This document shows, one piece after another, positions 47,888 to 55,864 of a stretch of DNA of 64,000 bases (within the stretch, counting starts at the first letter, position 1; every line of letters begins with the position of its first letter). The stretch spans positions 434,001 through 498,000 of the forward strand of contig NZ_FMAJ01000003.1 of the NCBI RefSeq assembly GCF_900094625.1, written 5' to 3'. The notes under the pieces were generated by a model. It was not told the DNA's origin. It was given only the letters and a program-made list of their open reading frames with translations, and did not search any database. This DNA is from Rhizobium aethiopicum. Its GTDB lineage: Bacteria; Pseudomonadota; Alphaproteobacteria; Rhizobiales; Rhizobiaceae. The translations under genes and the position numbers were made by a program.

Positions 47888-48403
47888 TCAGGCCGCCTTG
47901 TCTTTCGATAGACCGACGCGAAGGTCGGCCGCCTGATAAATGGTCTCGCCGTCCGCCTTCAGCCAGCCGTCGGCCGTGCCGAGCACGAGGCGACCGCGCA
48001 TGACGCGCTTGAAGTCGATGCCGTATTCGATCAGCTTCGTGTGCGGGCGGACCATGCCCTTGAATTTCACCTCGCCTGTCGAAAGCGCCATGCCGCGACC
48101 TTCCTCGCCGAGCCAGCCGAGGAAGAAACCGGTCAGCTGCCACATGCCGTCCAGGCCGAGGCAGCCCGGCATGATCGGATTGCCTTCGAAATGGCAGGGA
48201 AAATACCAGTCGTCGGGGCGTACGTCGTACTCGGCCCTGAGATAGCCCTTGTCGAAGGCACCGCCCGTTTCGGAAATTTCCGTGATGCGGTGAACCATCA
48301 GCATGGGTGGCAGCGGCAGCTGCGCATTGCCGGGCCCGAACAGCTCGCCGTGGGCGCAAGCGATGAGTTCTTCATACGAGAAGCTGGACTGTCTGGTTGT
48401 CAT
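47888..48403 (-). CDS. fabA: 3-hydroxydecanoyl-ACP dehydratase/isomerase, FabA
   Basis: A 171-residue hot-dog-fold enzyme that dehydrates 3-hydroxydecanoyl-ACP and isomerises the product to the cis-3 form, the branch point to unsaturated fatty acids. The catalytic His is in [20 protein letters not shown], which also holds the active Asp. Length matches the family. It is the first gene of fabA-fabB-fabI and diverges from irr across a 300-nt region. Confidence 0.97.
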   Translation of the reverse strand: MTTRQSSFSYEELIACAHGELFGPGNAQLPLPPMLMVHRITEISETGGAFDKGYLRAEYDVRPDDWYFPCHFEGNPIMPGCLGLDGMWQLTGFFLGWLGEEGRGMALSTGEVKFKGMVRPHTKLIEYGIDFKRVMRGRLVLGTADGWLKADGETIYQAADLRVGLSKDKAA

Positions 48404-48703
48404 AAATTTCTTTTTCCCCCCGCGTGAAGCCGATGGATGTGAACGTGTAGTCCAAGTTCTTCAGAAAATGAAGCACAAGCAAGGCAGCTTCATTCATCGT
48501 CCCGGACCAGGCTTACGTCATTATTTGGTGGTCGCATACAGGAAGGCCAGGGCCGGGACCAGACCTATTTGCGCCGAGAGCCCGTTTTTGCCGCGTTTAT
48601 CAGGCTCTTGTCCCCATTGAACTATTGAAAGGCTCCAGTGCAAAAGTTATACCGCTTGGAGAAACATGATTGCTTGATGCAGGAATAACCGGAGTTGGTG
48701 TTG
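48404..48703. other. Divergent promoter region between fabA and irr
   Basis: 300 nt without a gene, including an AT-rich patch next to each start codon. TTGAAC and TTGAAA boxes near 48617-48630 precede a TTATAC sequence near 48646, possible elements for irr, but spacing is not ideal. No clear Irr/ICE dyad was found. This must contain the promoters for both units. Confidence 0.4.
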
Positions 48704-49123
48704 ATGACGGGTGCACTCCCGATCGCAATAGAGGTAAGGCTGCGCGGCGCCGGCCTGCGCCCAACCCGCCAGCGCGTGGCGCTCGGCGACCTCCTGTTTG
48801 CCAAGGGCGACCGGCATCTGACCGTCGAGGAACTGCATGAGGAGGCGGTCGCCGCCGGCGTGCCGGTTTCGCTGGCGACCGTCTACAACACGCTGCACCA
48901 GTTCACCGAAGCTGGTCTCATCCGCGTTCTCGCCGTCGAAAGCGCCAAGACCTATTTCGACACCAATGTTTCGGACCACCACCATTTCTTCATCGAAGGC
49001 GAAAACGAAGTGCTCGACATTCCCGTCAGCAACCTGACGATCGGCAATCTGCCGGAGCCTCCCGAGGGCATGGAAATCGCCCATGTCGACGTGGTGATCC
49101 GCCTGCGAGCGAAGCAAGTCTGA
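48704..49123 (+). CDS. irr: Iron response regulator Irr (Fur family)
   Basis: A 139-residue Fur-superfamily regulator. In rhizobia Irr represses haem and iron-consuming functions and activates uptake when iron is low, and is itself degraded on contact with haem. The winged helix contains LRPTRQRVALGDLLFAKGDR and PVSLATVYNTLHQFTEAGLI. The HHH-containing segment SDHHHFFIEGENEV is the metal/haem site typical of Irr, in contrast to the HHDH of Fur. There is no N-terminal GCPWH haem motif of the Bradyrhizobium type. The ATG at 48704 has GGAG 9 nt upstream; three non-ATG codons precede it in frame. Divergent from fabA, as in Sinorhizobium. Confidence 0.95.
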   Translation: MTGALPIAIEVRLRGAGLRPTRQRVALGDLLFAKGDRHLTVEELHEEAVAAGVPVSLATVYNTLHQFTEAGLIRVLAVESAKTYFDTNVSDHHHFFIEGENEVLDIPVSNLTIGNLPEPPEGMEIAHVDVVIRLRAKQV

Positions 49124-49135
49124 CGCACAGCCGCC

Positions 49136-49771
49136 TCACATGACATCGTCGGGATGCCGGCCGGGCTGGTGCTTGTAGGTCGGGAAGGTCCAGCCGAACC
49201 ACAGCGCGCCGCCGCGAACGGCAAAGGCCGCCACGACGCCACAGGCGGACGCCAGATAGAGCGGCATTCCCAGCGCATTGGCAAGCGTGAAGACACCGGC
49301 GCCGATCAAGGCTGCAGTCACATAGATCTCCGGCCGCAACAGCACCGAAGGCTCGTTTGCCATCAGATCGCGCAGGATGCCGCCGAAGGTCGCCGTGAGC
49401 GTGCCGGTGACGATCGCGATGGTCGGCGAGCCGGTGGCGGCAAGTCCCTTGGCGGCGCCGAGTACGCAATAGGCGGCAAGGCCGATCGCATCCAGCCAGA
49501 TCAGCAGACGATAGCGCGATTCCAGCAGGTGGGCGGTGAAGAAGACGATGACGCCCATGACGCAGCAGACGAGGATATAGCCGGGGTTCAGCACCCAGAA
49601 GACCGGCACGCGGCCGAGCACGATATCGCGCACCGTGCCGCCGCCGGTTCCAGTCACCATGGCGAAAAACAGAAATCCGATCAGATCGAGCTGCTTGCGC
49701 GAGGCCGCGAGCGCGCCGGTCGCGGCAAATAGCGCAATGCCGGCATAATCGAGATAGACGAGCAAGGACAT
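49136..49771 (-). CDS. TRIC/UPF0126-family membrane protein
   Basis: A 211-residue inner-membrane protein with about seven hydrophobic spans. It is an internal duplication of the UPF0126 unit: one copy with GALAASRKQLDLIGFLFFAM and GTGGGTVRDIVLG, the second with TLTATFGGILRDLMAN. Bacterial members resemble trimeric intracellular cation channels and conduct monovalent cations; some are linked to glycine uptake. The start at 49771 (MSLLVYLDYAGIALFA) fits the family, while the in-frame extension to 49852 is basic and atypical. It is convergent with irr (12-nt gap). Confidence 0.87.
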   Translation of the reverse strand: MSLLVYLDYAGIALFAATGALAASRKQLDLIGFLFFAMVTGTGGGTVRDIVLGRVPVFWVLNPGYILVCCVMGVIVFFTAHLLESRYRLLIWLDAIGLAAYCVLGAAKGLAATGSPTIAIVTGTLTATFGGILRDLMANEPSVLLRPEIYVTAALIGAGVFTLANALGMPLYLASACGVVAAFAVRGGALWFGWTFPTYKHQPGRHPDDVM

Positions 49772-49885
49772 CAGGACCCCGGAGCCGGCGAACAGTTTCC
49801 GGAAAGAACCACGGCGGCAAGGGCGGCGCAAGGCGGGGCGGCCATAAAGCAAGCTGATAGAGCTTTATCCAAAAGAGGAAAGCCC

Positions 49886-50359
49886 GTGAAACCGCTGGTG
49901 CTCGCCGTTCTGAATGTTCTCCTGCTGCTCGTCATGCCGGCTGCCGCCCTCGGCCAGCAATCGCTGATCTCCGACCCGGAGATCTACGAAAAGAAGCATT
50001 TCCAGGAGCAGTGCAAGACGGCCGAATTCGCCGACGGCTTCATCACCCGGCAGGACATCAACAATGACGGGCTGATCGACGCGGTGGTCAACGAAGGCCT
50101 GCTCACCTGCGACGGGCAGAAGGGGCCGCAATGCAATGACGACGGCTGCACCTATAATTTCTATCTGCAGGTCGCCGAAGGCGGCTATTTCATGATCGCG
50201 ACGGCGCAGATCTACGGCTATGACTTCGTCCAGCGCTTCGGCAACATGGTGCTGGCGATGAAGATGCATCCGCGTTTCTGCGACCGCACCGAAGGTGACC
50301 CCTGCATCGTGACCGCGCGTGTGCGCGGCACGAAATTCGTCACCATCTCGAAGAAATAA
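49886..50359 (+). CDS. Exported protein of unknown function, Cys-rich
   Basis: A 157-residue protein with a signal peptide (about residues 1-23, AAALGQ cleavage). The mature part contains one EF-hand-like loop, RQDINNDGLIDAVVNE, a DxNxDGxxD pattern, and several Cys (CKTAEF, LTCDGQKGPQC, DGCTYNF, RFCDRTEGDPC), suggesting disulfides in the periplasm. I do not recognise the family. The start is GTG at 49886 with AGAGGAAAG upstream. It ends 2 nt from the convergent YdcF gene. Confidence 0.72.
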   Translation: MKPLVLAVLNVLLLLVMPAAALGQQSLISDPEIYEKKHFQEQCKTAEFADGFITRQDINNDGLIDAVVNEGLLTCDGQKGPQCNDDGCTYNFYLQVAEGGYFMIATAQIYGYDFVQRFGNMVLAMKMHPRFCDRTEGDPCIVTARVRGTKFVTISKK

Positions 50360-50361
50360 GC

Positions 50362-51150
50362 TTAACGGGGATAGAGCTCCGACGTCCGGCCGGCGAGGTA
50401 ATAGCCGACCAGGCCGTACCATTCGCGGATCGCCGTCGCCATATTCTGGGCATTGAGGTTCGGCTGGGTGAAATCCAGGCCCGGCCTCACCTGCCCGTCG
50501 GTGCGATAATCGGTCGGCCAGGGCACGATATCGATGCCGAGCTTGCGGAAGATGCCGACGGAACGTGGCATATGAAAACCCGAGGTGATCAGCAGGCAAT
50601 GGGAAAGGCCCTGGCTTGCCAGGAATTCCTTGGTATTTACGGCGTTTTCGAAGGTGGTGCGCGATTGCCGCTCCTCGATCAGCCGCTCCCTGCCGATGCC
50701 GAACAGCGGGAAGAAGCGTTCGGACGCAGCCGCATCGCCTTCGTAGATGCCGGAGATGGAGCCGTCGCCGCCAGATACCAGAATGCGCGACCGCGGAAAT
50801 TTCTGCGCGAGCCGCAGGGCTTCGACGAAGCGGTCGGCGCCCCCGTTGAATTCGATGCCGTGGCGCGCCGTGTTCACCTCGTTTTCGAAGGCGCCGCCGA
50901 GCACGATCATGCATTGCAGGTTCTCCGGATCGGCCGCCGGTTTTGCGAAGCGCTGCTCGAGACCCTGCATCAGCAGGTTGCCGGTGGTGGTGTAGAGGGT
51001 GACGAAGAGGATGAGGGCCGAACCCGTTGCGCCGAGAATGCTTAAGGTCCGCCAGCGCAGAAGGCCGGCAAGCAGGGCAAAGAAGACGAGGAAGAATGCC
51101 AGCGACAATGGCTGAGCGAAAATCCAGACAAGCTTCGAAATGACGAACAA
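50362..51150 (-). CDS. YdcF/ElyC-family (DUF218) membrane protein
   Basis: A 262-residue protein with two N-terminal membrane spans (about residues 10-27 and 38-58) and a periplasmic DUF218 domain. The core motif is CMIVLGGAFENEVNTARHG, followed by ILVSGGDGS and an ERQSRTTFENAVNTKEF segment with the conserved Ser-Arg-Thr-x-x-Asn. ElyC in E. coli affects peptidoglycan/lipid carrier metabolism. The start is TTG at 51150, 6-7 nt behind AAGGAG. The DUF1275 gene lies 68 nt upstream on the same strand. Confidence 0.87.
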   Translation of the reverse strand: MFVISKLVWIFAQPLSLAFFLVFFALLAGLLRWRTLSILGATGSALILFVTLYTTTGNLLMQGLEQRFAKPAADPENLQCMIVLGGAFENEVNTARHGIEFNGGADRFVEALRLAQKFPRSRILVSGGDGSISGIYEGDAAASERFFPLFGIGRERLIEERQSRTTFENAVNTKEFLASQGLSHCLLITSGFHMPRSVGIFRKLGIDIVPWPTDYRTDGQVRPGLDFTQPNLNAQNMATAIREWYGLVGYYLAGRTSELYPR

Positions 51151-51218
51151 GACCTGCTCCTTGAGGATTGGCGGCGGTCCTTCCTATCCGATTCGAGGGT
51201 AACAGGAATGCGACGGTT

Positions 51219-51938
51219 CTAATTCGCACGTGGGGTCGAGCGGTGCGGCGCAAGCTTCTGGTTGAAGCGCCGCTGAAGCGGCCGGGGAATGAACATGGCG
51301 GCAAGCGCCAGCGCCATGGCAAAGATGGCGACCAGCCACAAGGCATGGGCGCCCACCAGCCGCGTCAGCACCGCCCCGGCGATCGCGCCGAGCACCATGC
51401 CGGCCCAGGGCACGATCTGGATCGTCCATTCGACACGGCGATCACCGATGATCCAGCGGCCGATGCCGCGGCCGAAACGCGACAGCGCGCCGGTGACATA
51501 GGTCAACCCGATCGGCAGGCCCTCGATATGTTCGACGGCGGCGTTCACCATGCCCATGGAACAGACGATCAGGTAGAATCTCGGAAGCATCATGCTTTGC
51601 GCGCTCACTATCGAGGCGAGCGCCAGGACGAGGCCGACGCAGCCGAGCACCACGAAAATCCGGCGCTGCGAGACATGGGCGACGACGATGCCCGCCGCGT
51701 TGCCGAGCACGAAGACGAGAATGGCCGAGATCAGCACCGCCGCGTGAAAAAGATTGCCCTCGCTCAAGGCAAGTGCGGCCCGCGTCGTGTTGCCCGTCAT
51801 GAAGGAGACGAAATCGCCGGTCAGCAGCAGGCCGGTCGCATCGGTCATGCCGGCCAGAAACGAAATCGAGCCGACGAGCGCAAGTCCGGTCAGGGTGCGT
51901 CGTGTACGAATGATACGGCGGCGTCTTGCTCTGGTCAT
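51219..51938 (-). CDS. YoaK/DUF1275 membrane protein
   Basis: A 239-residue inner-membrane protein with about six hydrophobic spans. It begins with a basic RARRRRIIRTRRT segment followed by GLALVGSISFLAGMTDATGL, and contains the typical SFMTGNTTRAALALSEGN loop and TYVTGALSRFGRGIG motif of the DUF1275 family. Function is unknown across the family. It is the upstream partner of the YdcF gene. Confidence 0.87.
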   Translation of the reverse strand: MTRARRRRIIRTRRTLTGLALVGSISFLAGMTDATGLLLTGDFVSFMTGNTTRAALALSEGNLFHAAVLISAILVFVLGNAAGIVVAHVSQRRIFVVLGCVGLVLALASIVSAQSMMLPRFYLIVCSMGMVNAAVEHIEGLPIGLTYVTGALSRFGRGIGRWIIGDRRVEWTIQIVPWAGMVLGAIAGAVLTRLVGAHALWLVAIFAMALALAAMFIPRPLQRRFNQKLAPHRSTPRAN

Positions 51939-52323
51939 TGCTCAAGGGTCCTGGGGCCGAATCGCTAAGATTTCGGCACAAGGATAATTCCGTTCATTGA
52001 GGAATTGGCAAAGAGGATTGGCAAGGAATGGGCGGAGCCAAGCTTCGCCGACGCTATCACTATAGATCAAAGGGATCGTCAGACGTTGGAGGGTGCGCCG
52101 GTCTCCACAGACGCCGCTGGAGGCCTTTTCTGGCTATTCGGAATCGGTCTGCTGTTTCATGAGATGATCCGGCGTCTGATTCGGCTGGACCAATCTTTTG
52201 CTGGCAAAAGCTCTACCGGAATGCGATTTCAAGTAGGTCTCGAATTCAAGCGCTTTGTACTTGTCGGGAAAGGCGCAATACCTGCTCGCGGCTGCGCCAC
52301 GCGAAGCCCGTAAGGGCGAAGCG
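51939..52323. other. Gap between the DUF1275 gene and tRNA-Ala
   Basis: About 385 nt. An open frame (52005-52313) exists but starts with TTG, lacks a ribosome site and resembles nothing known. Composition is less GC-biased than the neighbouring genes. Its right end holds a dyad directly behind the tRNA: CCACGC-GAA-GCCC-GTAA-GGGC-GAA-GCGTGG, which includes the tRNA CCA end and may be the tRNA trailer hairpin. Confidence 0.45.
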
Positions 52324-52399
<76 letters not shown>

Positions 52400-52498
52400 A
52401 TCAAAGGTGGTCCGGCGTGGCCGGTCCTGGGATACTCCGGAGGGCGTTGCCTCTGGGGTGGCGGCTTATTACTTCCGGTTTTCGGAGATAGCAAGCCT

Positions 52499-52539
52499 AA
52501 AAAATTCGGCCCGGAGAATTTTTTCCTCACCGGGCCGAA
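52499..52539 (-). terminator. Terminator of the TIGR02300 gene
   Basis: On the minus strand, TTCGGCCCGG pairs with CCGGGCCGAA across a 15-nt loop and is followed by TTTTTT. It lies 10 nt after the gene's stop codon. Confidence 0.85.
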
Positions 52540-52548
52540 ATGCGGTCG

Positions 52549-52932
52549 TCAGACTTCGTCTTCGTCGCCGGTCACGCCGATGATGTCGCTCATGTCGTCA
52601 TCGTCATCGTCTTCGTCGGGCGTCAGGAAGGTATCGTCGTCGTCGTCGCCTTCGATTTCGACATCGTCGTCGCCGATATCGGGGATGTCGTCGCCGCCGG
52701 CGGCGTCATCGGCATCTTCCAGCGAGACCAGCTCGACTTCGGTGTTTTCGGTATCGACTTCCGCTACCTCGTCTTCTTCGGCGACGTCGGCGATCGCCGA
52801 GGTTTCCTCGAAGAAGGACAGGGGGTAGGACTTGCCGGTATAAGGAGAAACGATCGGATCCCGGTTCAGATCGTAGAACTTCTTGCCGGTTTCCGGATCG
52901 GTGCGCTTGGTTCCAAGTTCCGCTTTCGCCAC
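52549..52932 (-). CDS. TIGR02300 (FYDLN acid domain) protein
   Basis: A 127-residue alphaproteobacterial protein. The conserved N-terminal block reads KRTDPETGKKFYDLNRDPIV, then SPYTGKSYPLSFFEE. The remaining half is almost entirely Asp, Glu and Val, with runs such as DEDDDDDDMSD. Function is unknown; the highly acidic tail suggests binding to basic partners or cations. In Sinorhizobium, by memory, the homologue stands beside the aroA-cmk-rpsA genes; here cmk and rpsA follow but aroA does not. Confidence 0.9.
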   Translation of the reverse strand: MAKAELGTKRTDPETGKKFYDLNRDPIVSPYTGKSYPLSFFEETSAIADVAEEDEVAEVDTENTEVELVSLEDADDAAGGDDIPDIGDDDVEIEGDDDDDTFLTPDEDDDDDDMSDIIGVTGDEDEV

Positions 52933-53261
52933 TATAAGCCTCGTGAGAATGGCCGAATCCGCGATTCGGCAAAATGCCGTTCAAGCCGGCGTTCCATCGG
53001 AATTTATAAGCCGGTCCCCTTAATCGCTGCGGCTTCGCATGTCAAAGCCAAACTTTATCATCGCAGTGCCGGCTATTTCCGGCGCCGGCGGATGCCCGGC
53101 CGGCTCCCCTCTCGCAACGAGGCGCGGGGGCTGCAGAAGCGGGCGGAGCCGGTCGCCGGAAAGGGCGGACTTGCGAAGGAAATGCTGCGCCTTTACAAAG
53201 CATTATGCCACGTGTGGCGCCGCGCCGAGGCCCGTAAGCGCCCTGCTCCAGGATTGATCCC
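52933..53261. other. Gap between the TIGR02300 gene and cmk
   Basis: About 330 nt with no convincing gene. Frames on the plus strand (one from 53039 to 53257) give GC-biased, Arg/Gly/Ser-rich translations with no family resemblance. It contains the divergent promoters. I compared short stretches mentally with the aroA start and end and found no remnant. Confidence 0.45.
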
Positions 53262-53909
53262 ATGACGACCAAGACTTTCACCATCGCCATCGACGGCCCG
53301 GCGGCGGCCGGCAAGGGCACGCTTTCGCGCCGCATCGCCGAGCAATATGGCTTCCACCATCTCGACACGGGCCTCACCTACCGCGCCACCGCCAAGGCGC
53401 TGCTCGACGCTGGCCTGCCGCTTGACGACGAGGCCGTGGCGGAAAAGATGGCGCGGGAAGTTGAACTTGGCGGGCTCGATCGCGATATGCTTTCTCAACA
53501 CGAGATCGGCGAAGCCGCCTCGAAGATCGCCGTCATGCCGGCGGTGCGCCGGGCGCTGGTCGAGGCGCAGCGGCGGTTCTCGGAAAAAGCGCCGGGCACT
53601 GTGCTCGACGGGCGCGATATCGGCACGGTCGTCTGCCCGGATGCGCCGGTCAAGCTCTATGTGACGGCAACGCCACAGGTGCGCGCGAGACGCCGTTACG
53701 ACGAGATTGTCGGCAAGGGTGCGACGGCCGATTTCGATGCGATTTTCGAGGACGTCAAGCGACGCGACGAACGCGACATGGGACGGGCCGACAGCCCTTT
53801 GAAACCAGCGGTCGATGCGCACTTGCTTGATACGTCGGAAATGAGTATAGAGGCCGCGTTTCAAGCTGCGCAATCGATCATCGATGCAGTCTTGAGCCGA
53901 AATGCCTAA
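53262..53909 (+). CDS. cmk: Cytidylate kinase
   Basis: A 215-residue NMP kinase converting CMP/dCMP to the diphosphates. The P-loop is [18 protein letters not shown] (about residues 8-25), followed by [13 protein letters not shown] and the [19 protein letters not shown] motif. The CMP-specific insert region and the [16 protein letters not shown] lid segment are present. Length is standard. It starts directly upstream of rpsA with a 174-nt gap that includes a small GCGTGCT / AGCACGC hairpin (53924-53941). Confidence 0.97.
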   Translation: MTTKTFTIAIDGPAAAGKGTLSRRIAEQYGFHHLDTGLTYRATAKALLDAGLPLDDEAVAEKMAREVELGGLDRDMLSQHEIGEAASKIAVMPAVRRALVEAQRRFSEKAPGTVLDGRDIGTVVCPDAPVKLYVTATPQVRARRRYDEIVGKGATADFDAIFEDVKRRDERDMGRADSPLKPAVDAHLLDTSEMSIEAAFQAAQSIIDAVLSRNA

Positions 53910-54083
53910 ATTCAAGTGATTTCGCGTGCTCAGAAGCACGCATATCGCTTTTATGCAGCCTGAAATTCCGTCCAAGCGCCGGATTGCCCTCGTGAGAGAG
54001 GGCGGACTGGGTTCAGGCCCGTTCAACGCAAACCAACCGGCGCGCACGTGTCCGATTCCATTTCGGGACACGCAGGAGATTTT

Positions 54084-55787
54084 ATGTCAGTAGCTACCCC
54101 CTCCCGCGAGGATTTCGCGGCTCTTCTCGAAGAGTCCTTTGCCAAGAACGACCTGGCCGAAGGCTATGTCACCAAGGGCATCGTCACGGGCATCGAAAAG
54201 GACGTCGCCGTTGTCGACGTCGGCCTCAAGGTTGAAGGCCGCATTGCGCTCAAGGAATTCGGCGCACGCGCCAAGGACGGTTCGCTGAAGGTCGGCGACG
54301 AAGTCGAAGTCTATGTCGAGCGCATCGAAAACGCGCTTGGCGAAGCCGTTCTGTCGCGCGAGAAGGCTCGCCGCGAAGAGAGCTGGATCAAGCTCGAAGC
54401 CAAGTTCGAAGCCGGCGAGCGCGTCGAAGGCGTGATCTTCAACCAGGTCAAGGGCGGCTTCACGGTCGACCTCGACGGTGCGATCGCCTTCCTGCCGCGT
54501 TCGCAGGTCGACATCCGTCCGATCCGCGACGTCACTCCGCTGATGCACAACCCGCAGCCCTTCGAAATCCTCAAGATGGACAAGCGCCGCGGCAACATCG
54601 TCGTATCGCGCCGTACGGTTCTGGAAGAGTCCCGTGCCGAGCAGCGTTCTGAAATCGTTCAGAACCTCGAAGAAGGCCAGGTTGTCGACGGCGTCGTCAA
54701 GAACATCACCGATTACGGTGCGTTCGTCGACCTCGGCGGCATCGACGGCCTGCTGCACGTCACCGACATGGCATGGCGCCGTGTGAACCATCCGTCGGAA
54801 ATCCTGAACATCGGCCAGCAGGTCAAGGTTCAGATCATCCGCATCAACCAGGAAACCCACCGCATCTCGCTCGGCATGAAGCAGCTCGAGTCCGATCCGT
54901 GGGATGGCATCCAGGCCAAGTATCCGGAAGGCAAGAAGATTTCCGGTACCGTCACGAATATCACCGACTACGGTGCGTTCGTCGAGCTGGAGCCGGGCAT
55001 CGAAGGCCTGATCCACATCTCGGAAATGTCCTGGACCAAGAAGAACGTTCACCCCGGCAAGATCCTGTCGACCAGCCAGGAAGTCGAAGTCGTCGTTCTC
55101 GAAGTCGATCCGTCCAAGCGTCGCATCTCGCTCGGCCTCAAGCAGACGCTGGAAAACCCGTGGGCAGCATTCGCCCGCAGCCATCCGGCCGGCACTGAAG
55201 TCGAAGGCGAAGTCAAGAACAAGACCGAATTCGGCCTGTTCATCGGCCTCGACGGCGATGTCGACGGCATGGTGCACCTCTCCGACCTCGACTGGAACCG
55301 TCCGGGCGAACAGGTCATCGAGGAGTTCAACAAGGGTGACGTCGTCAAGGCCGTCGTTCTCGACGTCGATGTCGAGAAGGAACGCATCTCGCTCGGCATC
55401 AAGCAGCTCGGCAAGGATGCGGTCGGCGAAGCCGCTGCATCGGGCGACCTGCGCAAGAATGCCGTCGTTTCCTGCGAAGTGATCGCAGTCAACGACGGCG
55501 GCGTCGAAGTGAAGCTCGTCAACCACGAGGACATCACTTCCTTCATCCGTCGCGCCGATCTCGCCCGCGACCGCGACGAGCAGCGCCCCGAGCGCTTCTC
55601 GGTCGGCCAGGTCTTCGACGCCCGCGTCACCAACTTCTCCAAGAAGGACCGCAAGATCATGCTGTCCATCAAGGCTCTGGAGATTGCGGAAGAGAAGGAA
55701 GCCGTCGCTCAGTTCGGTTCGTCCGACTCCGGCGCTTCGCTCGGCGACATCCTGGGCGCAGCCCTGAAGAACCGCGGCGGCGAATAA
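54084..55787 (+). CDS. rpsA: 30S ribosomal protein S1
   Basis: A 567-residue protein with six S1 RNA-binding domains, which binds mRNA leaders and is essential for initiation on structured messages. Repeated signatures such as NITDYGAFVDLGGIDGLLHV, NITDYGAFVELEPGIEGLIH and KTEFGLFIGLDGDVDGMVHL mark domains 3-5. The ATG at 54084 follows CAGGAGAT; an in-frame GTG at 54048 would add 12 residues. Like other S1 genes it probably autoregulates translation through its leader. It ends at a strong terminator. Confidence 0.98.
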   Translation: MSVATPSREDFAALLEESFAKNDLAEGYVTKGIVTGIEKDVAVVDVGLKVEGRIALKEFGARAKDGSLKVGDEVEVYVERIENALGEAVLSREKARREESWIKLEAKFEAGERVEGVIFNQVKGGFTVDLDGAIAFLPRSQVDIRPIRDVTPLMHNPQPFEILKMDKRRGNIVVSRRTVLEESRAEQRSEIVQNLEEGQVVDGVVKNITDYGAFVDLGGIDGLLHVTDMAWRRVNHPSEILNIGQQVKVQIIRINQETHRISLGMKQLESDPWDGIQAKYPEGKKISGTVTNITDYGAFVELEPGIEGLIHISEMSWTKKNVHPGKILSTSQEVEVVVLEVDPSKRRISLGLKQTLENPWAAFARSHPAGTEVEGEVKNKTEFGLFIGLDGDVDGMVHLSDLDWNRPGEQVIEEFNKGDVVKAVVLDVDVEKERISLGIKQLGKDAVGEAAASGDLRKNAVVSCEVIAVNDGGVEVKLVNHEDITSFIRRADLARDRDEQRPERFSVGQVFDARVTNFSKKDRKIMLSIKALEIAEEKEAVAQFGSSDSGASLGDILGAALKNRGGE

Positions 55788-55813
55788 GCCTCGCAGCTGC
55801 TTTCGAATTGAAG

Positions 55814-55842
55814 AACCCGCCGGAGCGATCCGGCGGGTTTTT
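55814..55842 (+). terminator. Terminator after rpsA
   Basis: Perfect 11-bp stem AACCCGCCGGA / TCCGGCGGGTT with a GCGA tetraloop and a TTTTTC tail, 27 nt after the stop codon. Confidence 0.9.
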
Positions 55843-55864
55843 CATTTTCAGCTAATGAAAACTG

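Noticed and set aside
52005..52313. 102-codon open frame next to tRNA-Ala, considered as an integrase remnant
   Set aside because: TTG start without a ribosome site, no recombinase motifs, and no duplicated tRNA end that would mark an attachment site.
53039..53257. 72-codon frame upstream of cmk as a degraded aroA
   Set aside because: No similarity to the start, end or active-site motifs of EPSP synthase in any frame that I could read; composition looks non-coding.
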